The notes: generated by a model not told the origin, from the letters alone. A DNA stretch of 64,000 nt from Fluviicola sp. XM-24bin1 (GCA_003149635.1 QCWI01000008.1:62001-126000), one strand, 5' to 3'; positions 25,227 through 34,571 are shown, counted from the stretch's first letter. Translations and numbers: made by a program.

Positions 25227-26399
25227 TTAAGATTTCCCGGGATTCGCGAACATTTTCACCTCTTCGCCCGTGATCTCGTCACCACAAAGAATGATCAAAC
25301 GCTCTACGATATTTCGTAATTCACGGATATTTCCTGTCCAATCGATTTTTTGAAGTTCCTCCAAGGCTTTCGGCTCGAATGATTTACGTGAAATTCCATG
25401 CTCCGCGCAGATCATCGTCATAAAGTGATCCGCCAACAATGGAATATCGTCACGACGTTCGTTCAACGATGGAACGTGAATGAGAATTACCGCCAATCGG
25501 TGGTATAAATCCTCTCGGAAGTTCCCTTCATCGATTTCTTTGCGAAGATCTTTATTTGTTGCCGCTACAACACGTGCGTTCACTTTGATGTCCTTCTCTC
25601 CTCCTACGCGCTGGATCACGTTTTCTTGCAAGGCTCTCAACACTTTCGCTTGAGCACTTGCCGACATGTCTCCAATTTCATCTAGGAACAATGTCCCACC
25701 AGAAGCCAATTCGAATTTCCCTTTCTTCTGTTTCACCGCTGAGGTAAAGGCTCCTTTCTCGTGACCGAACAATTCACTTTCGATCAATTCAGAAGGAATC
25801 GCGGCACAGTTCACTTCAATGAATGGATTCCCTTTACGATCGCTTAAATCGTGTAGGGAGCGCGCTACTAATTCTTTACCCGTACCGTTCTGTCCAGTGA
25901 CCAAAACACGAGCGTCTGAAGGAGCCACCTTCTCAATCATATCCTTGATACCATTGATCTCTTCTGTTTCTCCAATGATCGCCGACCCTTTGAATTTGCG
26001 AACGGTTTTCTTCAATACCTTTTTCTCTTCAATGAGAACGTTGCGGTCTTTCGCATTTCGGATGGTTACTAAAATTCGGTTCAAATCCAAAGGTTTCTCA
26101 ATGAAATCAAACGCCCCTTTCTTGATCGCTTGTACTGCAGTTTCGATGTTTCCGTGTCCACTAATCATGATCACAGGAGCATCCACTTTCGCCTTCAATA
26201 GGCCGTCCAACACTTCCATGCCGTCCATTTCCGGCATTTTGATGTCACAGAAAATTACGTCGTATTGTTCCGCTTTCGCTTTGTCCAATCCTTGTTTTCC
26301 GTTTTCCGCTTCATCCACTTCGAAATCTTCAAATTCTAGAATTTCGCGCAATGCTCTTCGAATTGCTCTTTCGTCGTCAACTACAAGTATTTTGCTCAT
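25227..26399 (-). CDS. NtrC-type sigma-54 response regulator lacking the DNA-binding domain
   Basis: The 390-residue protein has a receiver domain at 1-120 (phosphoacceptor Asp52 in [11 protein letters not shown]; Lys102 in EKP) and an AAA+ sigma-54 activation domain at about 138-385 with Walker A GQNGTGKE (169-176), [15 protein letters not shown] (the GAFTGA loop as GAFTSA, 216-221), Walker [11 protein letters not shown] and the C-terminal [13 protein letters not shown]. It ends about 25 residues later with no Fis-type helix-turn-helix, where typical NtrC proteins have another 60-80 residues. It may activate sigma-54 promoters without specific DNA contact. No histidine kinase is adjacent. 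Confidence 0.92.
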   Translation of the reverse strand: MSKILVVDDERAIRRALREILEFEDFEVDEAENGKQGLDKAKAEQYDVIFCDIKMPEMDGMEVLDGLLKAKVDAPVIMISGHGNIETAVQAIKKGAFDFIEKPLDLNRILVTIRNAKDRNVLIEEKKVLKKTVRKFKGSAIIGETEEINGIKDMIEKVAPSDARVLVTGQNGTGKELVARSLHDLSDRKGNPFIEVNCAAIPSELIESELFGHEKGAFTSAVKQKKGKFELASGGTLFLDEIGDMSASAQAKVLRALQENVIQRVGGEKDIKVNARVVAATNKDLRKEIDEGNFREDLYHRLAVILIHVPSLNERRDDIPLLADHFMTMICAEHGISRKSFEPKALEELQKIDWTGNIRELRNIVERLIILCGDEITGEEVKMFANPGKS

Positions 26400-26694
26400 G
26401 TTGGGGTGTTTTTGAGGGAATAAATATAAGGAGAATTAGGTGATTGCGAACTGTTAATCTGAGTCCTCATTTATCTAAAATAGAATAAGGTTTTTAACCT
26501 TTAAACTTTCGTGCTCACCCCTCTTTAATTCTCCCCTCAAGGGGAGAGGGGATTTTCCTCCTCCCTTGAGGGAGGTGCCACAGGCGGAGGGTGATTCAAT
26601 ATCACCAGCACTGAATCAAGAATTCAATTTAGCTCTTCTTTATAAAGCGATTCTCAGACGATAAATCCCTCATGTACTAACAATTAGGTCTTGG
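26400..26694. other. Gene-free region with a palindromic element
   Basis: About 295 bp between the sigma-54 regulator start and the ppx stop. It contains the extragenic palindromic repeat at 26516-26593; the flanks are AT-rich and show no open frame. Confidence 0.6.
26516..26593. repeat. Extragenic palindromic element (nested hairpins)
   Basis: Two internal palindromes, CTCCCCTCAAGGGGAG (26531-26546) and CCTCCCTTGAGGGAGG (26560-26575), sit between imperfect outer arms CACCCCTC (26516-26523) and GGAGGGTG (26586-26593). The element can fold as a clover-like cruciform. 'CTCCCTTGAGGGAGGTGCC..AGGCGGAGGGTG' elements of this kind recur between genes in Bacteroidota genomes. I found only this copy in the window. 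Confidence 0.7.
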
Positions 26695-27591
26695 TCAACT
26701 GAGATCGGCTGTAAAGGCGCCTTCTTTAAGAGAATACGGACAAATCGAAACACGCTCTGTTTGCAACTTTTCCATCACCCATAAGATTGAGTAGGCCGCA
26801 AATGGTAACATTTTCTTTCGCATTGGAATGATCCATGGATTGTCCATTCGTTCTTCCAGAGTTGCTTTCAGCGACCAATCGATGAGGCTTCGAACTTGAT
26901 CAATCGGTAGCTCTTTCATTTGTTGATCCATTGGAAAACGTTCCTCATGCATCATTTCATAAAGCGTTTCGAAACTTCCAGAAGCACCAATCAAATGTGG
27001 TGTCTGTTTGTTTGTGAAGAATCCTTTTGTTTCGGCCTCAAAAAAGCGATCGATGCGTTCGCGAATCTCTGGTGTAAAAATTTCCGGTTGATCGACCATT
27101 TGGTACAAACGCGACACGCCAATATTGAAACTTTGGGCTTCCAGAACCCCAGATTTATTAGCCAAAATGAATTCGTTGCTTCCACCGCCGATGTCCATGA
27201 TCATCCCGTCTTCTTCGAAATCATGCAAAAGAGAAACACCTTTAAAAATCAACTCTGCTTCTTTGTCTCCAGAAATAACTCGAATTTCAATCTCCAATTC
27301 TTTCTTTGCCCAACCGATTAATTCAGACGCATTCTCTGCTCCGCGCATGGCAGAAGTACCAATTCCAAGAATCTCAGTTACACCATCGGCTACCGCAATT
27401 TCCTTGAATTTAGTCAGCGTGATCTTGGCCCGATCCAGCGCATCCTCTGCAATTTTGCCTTGATTAATTCCGCCCATTCCAAGCATAACGGCTTCTTTGG
27501 TGGAATGAGAAATAGTAAGGTTGCGACCGTGAATCGTTCCGATCAATAAATTGAAAGTGTTCGTTCCAAGATCAATTATGGCTCGCTTCAT
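26695..27591 (-). CDS. Ppx/GppA-family exopolyphosphatase/guanosine pentaphosphatase
   Basis: The 298-residue protein has the actin-like ATPase fold: phosphate 1 loop AIIDLGTNTFNLLI (5-18), central GIGTSAMRGAEN, phosphate 2 loop MIMDIGGGSNEFIL, and GASGSFETLY. The length fits the short form that has only the N-terminal Ppx/GppA domain. It hydrolyses polyphosphate or pppGpp in the cytosol. It is directly followed (1 bp before) by the ABC exporter genes on the same strand, so ATPase, permease and ppx are likely co-transcribed. Confidence 0.92.
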   Translation of the reverse strand: MKRAIIDLGTNTFNLLIGTIHGRNLTISHSTKEAVMLGMGGINQGKIAEDALDRAKITLTKFKEIAVADGVTEILGIGTSAMRGAENASELIGWAKKELEIEIRVISGDKEAELIFKGVSLLHDFEEDGMIMDIGGGSNEFILANKSGVLEAQSFNIGVSRLYQMVDQPEIFTPEIRERIDRFFEAETKGFFTNKQTPHLIGASGSFETLYEMMHEERFPMDQQMKELPIDQVRSLIDWSLKATLEERMDNPWIIPMRKKMLPFAAYSILWVMEKLQTERVSICPYSLKEGAFTADLS

Positions 27592-27592
27592 G

Positions 27593-28927
27593 CTACGTTT
27601 TTCGCAACCATTTTAGAAGGTGAACCAATCGCAAACGGTGTCCAAACTGAAGAATTCCGTTCTTATAGATTCGTGCAGCAATGAAAAGCATCGCGACCGC
27701 ACTCGCGTACAACAAGGTCATGGAAATATAGATCTGATAGCCATCTTCTCCGTAGCCTTGAGCCAATTTCACCATGGCGACAACGGGAGAGGTAAATGGC
27801 AGATATTGCAACCATGCAACAAGTGAACTTCCGGGATAATTCATAGTGTAATATCCGGCGTACAAGGCGATCAAAAGAATGAAGACCAATGGCAAAACAA
27901 ATTGCTGTCCGTCGCTTTCTGTTCCCATGGAAGCTCCTAACGACGCAAAGAAGGCCGCATAGAATAAATATCCTCCGATGAAGAATCCAATGAAATATGA
28001 GAGCATCAATCCGAAGTTGATTTTGTTGTACACGAGGTCTACAAAACGGTTGTATTCAACGGATGAGAATTGCTTGGCCGCATAGGATTGATTTTGCATC
28101 TGCTCTGCCATGGCATCGAAATTCGCATTTCTCGGATCAAGGATATCTACAAAGAGTGTTTCGCGCATCCAGTAGAGCCCAAAGCCAATGATCACCGTCC
28201 AAATAAGGAATTGCAGCATCGCACTCATTCCGACCCCGAGGATTTTACCCGTCATCAACTGACGTGGCGAGCAGGTTCCCATCATGACTTCTACAATACG
28301 ATTGCTTTTTTCTCGCGCTACGCTTCGAAGAATCGTCATTCCGAATAAACCAATAAACAAAATGATGATTCCACCCATGAAGAATCCTACCCAGGCATTG
28401 TCGCTGTTGCTCTCACCGTAAGGATCGTAAACATCTACAAATGACATCAACAGGGGCTTCTTTATCTTGCGATATCGCTGGACGGAAATCCCGAATTTCT
28501 CATCGGCAAAGACCTCTTCCATTCTGCGTTCAACTTGATATTGAACTTTCGTTCTTAATCGTGTGGATGGTGCTTCTCGGAAGAACACGTGACTGACCTT
28601 GTTCTCCAATACTTTCTCGTTAATTTCAATCAAGGCATCGAAATCTTTGTACTGAGAACCTTCTCTAAAGACTTCGTGATCAATAGAGTTACTCGCAAAA
28701 GAATAGGTAATTGAATTGTCCTTTCCTGGCATTATTTTGCCTTGCATATAATTCGTAGGATCGGCAATAAGAACGTTCCATTTCTGCTCTCCTTCATCTC
28801 CGAATGCGAAGATTAGATACGTGAACACCAATACCGCCAATGGGCCAATGAAAGACATGGCTAGAAACGATCGGGACCAAACTCTTGCGCGTAATTCCCG
28901 CAGGGCAATTAAAAGACTATTCTTCAT
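27593..28927 (-). CDS. ABC-2 type transporter permease (NatB-like)
   Basis: The 444-residue protein has one N-terminal transmembrane helix (about 20-42), a periplasmic domain of about 140 residues (WNVLIADPTNYMQGKI...), and five to six C-terminal helices (e.g. VGFFMGGIIILFIGLFGMTIL, MLSYFIGFFIGGYLFYAAFFASLG). EKSNRIVEVMMGTCSPRQLMTGKILG is the coupling-helix block conserved in ABC-2/NatB permeases. It forms an exporter with the ATPase encoded just upstream; the two overlap by 11 bp. Substrate unknown (NatAB members export Na+ or drugs). Confidence 0.88.
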   Translation of the reverse strand: MKNSLLIALRELRARVWSRSFLAMSFIGPLAVLVFTYLIFAFGDEGEQKWNVLIADPTNYMQGKIMPGKDNSITYSFASNSIDHEVFREGSQYKDFDALIEINEKVLENKVSHVFFREAPSTRLRTKVQYQVERRMEEVFADEKFGISVQRYRKIKKPLLMSFVDVYDPYGESNSDNAWVGFFMGGIIILFIGLFGMTILRSVAREKSNRIVEVMMGTCSPRQLMTGKILGVGMSAMLQFLIWTVIIGFGLYWMRETLFVDILDPRNANFDAMAEQMQNQSYAAKQFSSVEYNRFVDLVYNKINFGLMLSYFIGFFIGGYLFYAAFFASLGASMGTESDGQQFVLPLVFILLIALYAGYYTMNYPGSSLVAWLQYLPFTSPVVAMVKLAQGYGEDGYQIYISMTLLYASAVAMLFIAARIYKNGILQFGHRLRLVHLLKWLRKT

Positions 28928-29852
28928 GACTTACGGGTTGAACAAGGTTAATAAATACGTCCTGCATCGTTGGCATTACTTCCCAAGCAGATTCGATGGT
29001 TACATGACCGATTAAGACTTTGAGCAAATCTTCGAATGAACTTTCATTACGCATGGTCACGCGCACCGTAAATCGATTATCGCCGTGTTCTGTTTTGTCG
29101 TAAATCTCGAATCCTGTCCACAAGGCATTAACGAAAGTCAGCATATTTCCCCGGAATCTAACGGCGTAGAGTCCTGTTTTCTGCTCTCCTTGTAATTCCG
29201 AGATCGTACCCTCGGCAATTTTCTTTGCTTCGTGAATTAGGGCTGCGCGATCACAAATCTCTTCTACATTTTTCATGTTGTGCGTAGACAAAATGATTGT
29301 TTTGCCATCGGCTCTCATTTGAATCAATTGTTTTTTGATCAACTCTACATTCACGGGATCGAAGCCACTAAACGGTTCGTCAAGAATCAATAAATCCGGC
29401 TCGTGTAGCACAGCACACATGAATTGCACCTTTTGTGCCATCCCCTTTGAAAGTTGTTCGATGCGCTTTTTCCGCCAATCGTTCATGTTAAAAGTATCGA
29501 ACCAGAATTGCATCTTGTTTCGGATGTCTTTGGTTTCCAAACCGCGCAACTTCCCTAGAAACATGGCATGATTTTCAACCGTCATATCTTTAAAAAGTCC
29601 TCGCTCTTCCGGGAGGTATCCAATTCTTTTGAGGTCGTTGGCCTCCATTAAGTGGCCATCAAAGCGAACTGAACCTTCATCCGGTTCAATGATTCTGTTT
29701 ATTACGCGAATGAGTGTCGTTTTTCCAGCGCCATTAGGGCCTAGCAGTCCGAAGACCTCCCCTTTTTTTACGTTCAAAGAGACGTTGTTGAGCGCTTCTT
29801 TCCGGAAAAAACTTTTGCGAATGTTGCGAACTTCTAACAGGGTTTCGTTCAT
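28917..29852 (-). CDS. ABC transporter ATP-binding protein (NatA-like, DUF4162 tail)
   Basis: The 311-residue protein shows Walker A GPNGAGKTTL, Q-loop region YLPEERGLF, signature LSKGMAQKVQ, Walker B LLILDEPFSGFDP and the H-loop STHNM. Residues about 215-305 form the DUF4162 domain typical of NatA-type ATPases of ABC-2 exporters. It powers the permease encoded next. The signature Ser-Lys-Gly-Met (LSKGM) in place of LSGGQ is usual for this subfamily. Confidence 0.92.
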   Translation of the reverse strand: MNETLLEVRNIRKSFFRKEALNNVSLNVKKGEVFGLLGPNGAGKTTLIRVINRIIEPDEGSVRFDGHLMEANDLKRIGYLPEERGLFKDMTVENHAMFLGKLRGLETKDIRNKMQFWFDTFNMNDWRKKRIEQLSKGMAQKVQFMCAVLHEPDLLILDEPFSGFDPVNVELIKKQLIQMRADGKTIILSTHNMKNVEEICDRAALIHEAKKIAEGTISELQGEQKTGLYAVRFRGNMLTFVNALWTGFEIYDKTEHGDNRFTVRVTMRNESSFEDLLKVLIGHVTIESAWEVMPTMQDVFINLVQPVSHEE

Positions 29853-30037
29853 AGGGGTGAAGATAATAAACTGTTAGGATATAACGCGGATTGGTGAGAA
29901 GGTCACGGTTAAATTAGACGCTAGATGCTAGACTTTTCAACGGTTTGATTTTTCAAAGTGTCAAACAGTCTAGCAGGGAGTGAAACGACCGTTCTAGCAT
30001 CTCAAAGCGACTGCAAGGAGCGATCTAGTGTCTTCTA

Positions 30038-31033
30038 TTAATGTGCCGCGTTGCGTTCTTCTATCAATTCCAATTGGCGTTTTCGATTACGCAGCGTTTG
30101 CAGGTATTCGTTTGCCAGTTTGCCTCCGCCTTCAGCAGCTGCTCTCTCAGCGTAGAGAATCGCGTTATCTAATTCTCCTTGACCTTCGTTGGCCAAAGCA
30201 AGATTGAACAATACACGGGCTCTTTTGTTTCTTTTGTGGTATTCTTCGTCGTTCAGCAACGTGCGTTCTGCCAAATCCCAGTTGCCTTGACGGAGCATGT
30301 GTCGTGCACTTCTAACTGCTGGAGTTCCTCGCGTATAATATTTACGTCCGACCCACATCCAATTTGGATAAATCATGGATCCTACGGCAAACCCCAATTC
30401 GAAGCCAAGCGCTCGGTAAAATTCACGACGGCGCTGCAGATCGTTCATGATGTTGATAATATTGGTCGAACCTGAAGTCGGGATATTGTATGATCGGGAT
30501 GCTGAGAATCGTTCGAAATTTTCACCTGTAGCCACCACGTGAACATTCATAAACAGTGTTCCTGTTAATCGGTATCTGGTTTGTCCGGTGGCATTTGCCA
30601 TAATTGCTCCTCCGACCGGAGAGACTGTTCTAAGCTCATTCATCTCTACAAATCCATCGATGCCTCGCTCTGCTGCGATACTATCCAATACGGCCCAATC
30701 TAACTCTCCATTAGCTACAAAATGTGAAGAATCAACTTCGAAGATTTCGCCTCGTATGTCTCTTGAGTTCGTCAATGCTCGCAATAGACCATCTACGGCT
30801 CTTTCAGCCGCCGCAACGTTTCCATTCAATTCAGCCGAATTCAAAATCGCAGCGATTGGTTTTTCCGGGCTATTTATGTCAGTCACATTGTTGATCACAC
30901 CAATTACTTTGGTATCAGATGGTAATGGAATTACAGCCGGTTCTTTTACGGTAATTCTGTATGAATTCTTACAACTTCCAAGGATTAGGAGTGTTGCTGA
31001 TACAACGAGTAGTAATACGTTAGGCATAAGCAC
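30038..31033 (-). CDS. Lipoprotein with C-terminal TPR-like region (DUF6340-like)
   Basis: The 331-residue protein has a lipoprotein signal (MLMPNVLLLVVSATLLILGSC, Cys21). The middle part (VIGVINNVTDINSPEKP...RGIDGFVEMNELRTVSPVGG) resembles Bacteroidota proteins annotated DUF6340. Residues about 240-320 (VRSARHMLRQGNWDLAERTLLND...ALANEGQGELDNAILYAERAAAEG) look like two TPR hairpins. It is predicted to face the periplasm. An alternative start at the second Met (31027) changes little. It appears to be a single-gene unit. Confidence 0.75.
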   Translation of the reverse strand: MLMPNVLLLVVSATLLILGSCKNSYRITVKEPAVIPLPSDTKVIGVINNVTDINSPEKPIAAILNSAELNGNVAAAERAVDGLLRALTNSRDIRGEIFEVDSSHFVANGELDWAVLDSIAAERGIDGFVEMNELRTVSPVGGAIMANATGQTRYRLTGTLFMNVHVVATGENFERFSASRSYNIPTSGSTNIINIMNDLQRRREFYRALGFELGFAVGSMIYPNWMWVGRKYYTRGTPAVRSARHMLRQGNWDLAERTLLNDEEYHKRNKRARVLFNLALANEGQGELDNAILYAERAAAEGGGKLANEYLQTLRNRKRQLELIEERNAAH

Positions 31034-31218
31034 AGTTTTTTGGTTGATTCTAAAATACCAAAAGTTGTGCCACGTGTTATTTTAAGATATGAATTAATTC
31101 TGGCAAAAACTAGTAAATGCTTTTTTGCGTTGAAAGCTTTTTTGAATTCTCTCTACAACCTTTGTATAACGAGGGATTCAGACCTATTCCCAGACCCAAA
31201 TTATTTCCCCCCCCACAA

Positions 31219-31256
31219 AAAAGGTCGGCTCCGAGACAAACTCAAAACCGACCTTT
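31219..31256 (-). terminator. Terminator of the arsenosugar operon
   Basis: On the minus strand AAAGGTCGG and CCGACCTTT form a 9-bp stem with a 19-nt loop, followed by a T run (complement of the A run at 31215-31222). It lies 21 bp after the arsM stop. Confidence 0.85.
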
Positions 31257-31277
31257 CCATTTTCTAGTTATACTCTT

Positions 31278-32249
31278 CTAGCAGCAACCGCCACCATCAT
31301 AGAAATACGTGGATTCCGAAATAAAGATATCATCGCGGTTCAAGGCTGCCAATGCTCCTGCTGTTTTATCACATATTGCCAAAGGTTGATTGGGCAACAA
31401 AGTGTGACCGTTGTGATCGTCAAAGTACTCTTCATCTCCAAAGTAAATTCCCGTCTTACCCGTAAAGACACACGGCCCATCTTCTGGCATCGGATCTTTG
31501 ATCGCACATACCTCAACACTTTCAAGGTAGATCATCTCTTCAGTATCGTAATGCTTTGGATCCAATACGCGGTACGGACGCTTTGCACGCACTTCGATCG
31601 TACCAAAACCAGCATCCGTCAACATCTTAATATATTCCTTCAAAGGAAGCGATCCGCTCAAACACAAAGCACGCAGGCGTTCATCGTTTCGCAATGATTC
31701 CGGCATTGGATCTTCCGTAACAGGGTCTGATAAAACCAAACGACCATTGGGTTTCAATACGCGGTACATTTCTGCAATAGCCTTCTCCAAATCGTCTTTT
31801 TCGAAGATGTTAAAGAGACAATTCTGCGCAGCTACGTCAATGGAATTATCTTCTACTGGTAGATTCAAAGCATCGCCTTTTCTCACGTCAACGAATTCGG
31901 ACTTAAACCAAGGGTTCGTCGCCTCCGCAGTTTTTAAGTTTTCCTTGCATGCATCGATCATTTCGTCTACGACATCAATTCCGATTACACCATTTTTCTT
32001 TCGACTGAAGTACGAAAACTGGAAGACTTCCATTCCCCCTCCTACTCCAACGTAAAGCACTGTTGGTTCATTTACCAAATCACGCGGATTCACGGTGCTT
32101 CCACAACCGTAATTCATCTCCAGCATGATGCTTGGCATGTCCAATTCTGGTAAAGCCCATACAGGCGTCGTAGTACAGCACAGTCCTACGTCTGGTGTCA
32201 ATGCTGCCTCCCGGTACACATCGACTGTTGTATCTAGATATGATTTCAT
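31278..32249 (-). CDS. arsM: Arsenosugar-type arsenite S-adenosylmethionine methyltransferase
   Basis: From ATG 32249 (SYLDTTVDVYREAALTPDVGLCC) the product is 323 residues. SAM-binding motif I is VLYVGVGGGMEVFQF and motif II VIGIDVVDEM. Candidate arsenic-binding cysteines are the CC near residue 24, GCG near 49 and the terminal GGGCC. The ending FISESTYFYDGGGCC is characteristic of the ArsM form found in arsenosugar clusters. It methylates As(III) in the cytosol. A longer frame to 32309 overlaps the upstream gene and lacks conservation. It starts 5 bp after the ArsS stop. Confidence 0.9.
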   Translation of the reverse strand: MKSYLDTTVDVYREAALTPDVGLCCTTTPVWALPELDMPSIMLEMNYGCGSTVNPRDLVNEPTVLYVGVGGGMEVFQFSYFSRKKNGVIGIDVVDEMIDACKENLKTAEATNPWFKSEFVDVRKGDALNLPVEDNSIDVAAQNCLFNIFEKDDLEKAIAEMYRVLKPNGRLVLSDPVTEDPMPESLRNDERLRALCLSGSLPLKEYIKMLTDAGFGTIEVRAKRPYRVLDPKHYDTEEMIYLESVEVCAIKDPMPEDGPCVFTGKTGIYFGDEEYFDDHNGHTLLPNQPLAICDKTAGALAALNRDDIFISESTYFYDGGGCC

Positions 32250-32254
32250 CTGAG

Positions 32255-33301
32255 TTAAGTTGTTGTTCCGCCACAGCTTGATCCGGCACCTGCCGTACAG
32301 CCATAACAATGTTGATTTACAATGATCGATCTCTCCAGCAAGTCCTGCGCGTTGAAATCTCTCAAGTGTTGTCCTTTCGTTGCTACTTTCAAATCAAGCA
32401 TTTGATTAAAATCGCAGTCGTAAATATAGCCATCCCAACTGATGGAAAGCGTACTTCTACACATCACATTTTCCGCCGCCATTGGATTGTAGGCATTTAC
32501 CAGCTTTTCCATGTACCCGTTATAATTGCCGCTGGCTACGAGGTACTGTAAATAGCGACTGATCGGAATGTTTGTAATCGCAAAAAGATCGTTGAATACA
32601 ACATCGTAGCGATCCTTCAATTTCGCATGGAATGTTCCTGCCAATTCCGATTGATCCGGTGGTAAAAATGCACCTGAAGGATTGTACACAAGGTTCAAGA
32701 TCAAACCTGATCCCTCTTCTCCGTATCCGACCGCATTCAGCATTTGCAATGCACGAATGCTTTGTTCGAATACGCCGTCACCACGTTGCGCATCTGTTTT
32801 CGTTGAACTGAAGTACGGAAGTGACGAAACGACTTCAATATTGTGCTTCTTGTAGAATTCTGGTAAATCATTGTACTTCTTGTTCGCTACGATAATTGTA
32901 AGATTACAGCGTACAATAATGTGTTTTCCTTTGGACGACAATTGCTCTACGAACCATCGGAAATCCGGATTCATCTCAGGTGCACCTCCTGTCAAGTCAA
33001 CAGTTGTACATCCTGATTTATCGATCGCTTCGAGACATTCCAACATCGTTTCGCGTGTCATGATCTCTTTGCGATCTGGCCCGGCATCCACGTGGCAATG
33101 CTTACAAACTTGATTGCACATCTTCCCCATGTTGATCTGGAAAATGTCCAGATTCATTGGTTTCAGGGGGAACAATCCCGTGTCTGTTAATTTGTCTTGA
33201 AAAGGAGTTAAACCGGCTTCATGCAGCAATTTCAATTGTTTGTCTGATTCAGACAATTCGTGATCTTGCGCTGCCAGTGATTTATGCGTGAGTACCGCCA
33301 T
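32255..33301 (-). CDS. arsS: Arsenosugar biosynthesis radical SAM protein ArsS
   Basis: The 348-residue protein has the radical SAM Cx3Cx2C cluster motif in MCNQVCKHCHVDAGP (about 62-69), DLTGGAPEMNPDF as the SAM-binding 'GGEP'-equivalent, and a C-terminal DUF3641-type Cys-rich domain (MCRSTLSISWDGYIYDCDFNQ, then CYGCTAGAGSSCGG) likely to hold an auxiliary Fe-S cluster. ArsS converts dimethylarsenate to a 5'-deoxyadenosyl derivative, the precursor of arsenosugars. Start and upstream stop overlap as TAATG, so it is translationally coupled to the peroxidase-like gene. Confidence 0.92.
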   Translation of the reverse strand: MAVLTHKSLAAQDHELSESDKQLKLLHEAGLTPFQDKLTDTGLFPLKPMNLDIFQINMGKMCNQVCKHCHVDAGPDRKEIMTRETMLECLEAIDKSGCTTVDLTGGAPEMNPDFRWFVEQLSSKGKHIIVRCNLTIIVANKKYNDLPEFYKKHNIEVVSSLPYFSSTKTDAQRGDGVFEQSIRALQMLNAVGYGEEGSGLILNLVYNPSGAFLPPDQSELAGTFHAKLKDRYDVVFNDLFAITNIPISRYLQYLVASGNYNGYMEKLVNAYNPMAAENVMCRSTLSISWDGYIYDCDFNQMLDLKVATKGQHLRDFNAQDLLERSIIVNQHCYGCTAGAGSSCGGTTT

Positions 33302-33633
33302 TACATTGAAAGCTCTTTGTATTTATTCATCATCTGCACACCGTGTACCATAGTTGCTCCACCACGAATGGCTCCTGCAACGTGCACGGCTTCCATCATC
33401 TGCTCTTCGTCGTACCCACGTTCCATGGCATCTTGCGTGTATGCGTCGATACAATAAGGACATTGAAGCGCATGAGATACGGCCAATGCTATTAATGACT
33501 TTTCTCTCTTTGTGAGGGCACCATCAGCAAAAACGTTTCCGTAGTATTCGAAAAATTTCTTCCCTAACTCGGGTTGAAAATCACTGATATTGCCAAATTT
33601 TTTAAGATCTTCTGGATCGTAGTATGTCTTCAT
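33301..33633 (-). CDS. Arsenosugar-associated carboxymuconolactone decarboxylase/AhpD-like protein
   Basis: The 110-residue protein has the AhpD-like motif CPYCIDAYTQDAMERG (CxxC) followed by EAVHVAGAIRGGATMVHG, the usual CMD-family helix with catalytic His. The small form next to arsS is known as the arsenosugar biosynthesis-associated peroxidase-like protein; its exact reaction is not settled. It is the first gene of the three-gene operon and overlaps arsS by one base. Confidence 0.88.
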   Translation of the reverse strand: MKTYYDPEDLKKFGNISDFQPELGKKFFEYYGNVFADGALTKREKSLIALAVSHALQCPYCIDAYTQDAMERGYDEEQMMEAVHVAGAIRGGATMVHGVQMMNKYKELSM

Positions 33634-33703
33634 TCTTGCTGTTCGTTACGTTAAAAAGTGCGACTAATATACGAAGACGTAAAGCAAGATCAGAACTTAC
33701 AAC

Positions 33704-34570
33704 TTACTCTAAAATTCTTTTTAGGGGATTTTTCCATCGGTAAATTCGATAGAAGGCGCACAACATCAATGGCTGCAATACCAATAAAGGCAATAATAGC
33801 TCCCACCCAAAGCTAGGCTCGCCGTAATCGGTGAACAATGCGTTGGTTTGAAAAACTTGCCAGGTATTCGTGACGATGACCGCTCCAAAAAAATTATTGG
33901 CGAAATGATACCCCATCCCGAGTTCCAATCCATCGTCGAAATGAGCCAGCAGACCTAGGAACAAACCGGAAATGATGTAATAAACCATAGCGATGTTGCC
34001 CAATACTTTCATCTCTGGGTTTCCAGCGTGAATTAAACCGAAAATTACGGCAACCGCCAAGACAGATGCCCCGGCTTTTCCCGTAGCTTTTGTGAATCCT
34101 TGGAACAAATAACCTCTAAAAAAAATGTCTTCGAATGCGGTTTGAATGGGCAGTAAAAGCAGCGAAACCAACAAAAGTGGGATTAACTTGGGTACTGAAA
34201 ACTCAAAAACAATGGGGGCTCCAGCCGATCTAGCCATGAGCATGAACACCATTTGAAACGTCAACCACAAGCCCGCAGCAAAAAAGAATCTTCGCCAATC
34301 GAAACTTTTACGCGATGTGATTACCGAAAGAATAGGTCGGTTATGAATGAATCTGACCGATGCTAAAAGTCCGGCCAAACCGAAAATATGAGGAATCAAG
34401 TTAATAGCGAACTCCATCGCCGACCATGTTTGCTGTCCATCCGAAAACGAACGCATTAAGAAAGCTGCTAGAAACAAACCAATAACAAAGGACAAACAGG
34501 TAGCTGCAATGGTCACGAGATATTTTTCCCATGACGGATTTGCTTCTTCCGGTCCTTTGGCAAAACTCAT
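33704..34570 (-). CDS. CPBP-family intramembrane metalloprotease (Abi)
   Basis: The 288-residue protein has about eight hydrophobic segments. The CPBP motifs are present: FEDIFFRGYLF (motif 1, E-[ED]-xxx-R), FGLIHAGNP (motif 2, His) and YHFANNFFGAV (motif 3, HxxxN). Members cleave substrates within the membrane, as Rce1 does. It starts 1 bp after the dnaJ stop, so it is probably co-transcribed with grpE-dnaJ; a role in membrane protein quality control is a reasonable guess. The second acidic residue of motif 1 is Asp instead of the usual Glu. Confidence 0.85.
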   Translation of the reverse strand: MSFAKGPEEANPSWEKYLVTIAATCLSFVIGLFLAAFLMRSFSDGQQTWSAMEFAINLIPHIFGLAGLLASVRFIHNRPILSVITSRKSFDWRRFFFAAGLWLTFQMVFMLMARSAGAPIVFEFSVPKLIPLLLVSLLLLPIQTAFEDIFFRGYLFQGFTKATGKAGASVLAVAVIFGLIHAGNPEMKVLGNIAMVYYIISGLFLGLLAHFDDGLELGMGYHFANNFFGAVIVTNTWQVFQTNALFTDYGEPSFGWELLLPLLVLQPLMLCAFYRIYRWKNPLKRILE

Positions 34571-34571
34571 T

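Noticed and set aside
31207-31214. Run of eight C, matched by another run of eight C at 54459-54466
   Set aside because: Both are intergenic homopolymers. Phase variation was considered, but neither lies in a coding frame or a convincing promoter spacer.
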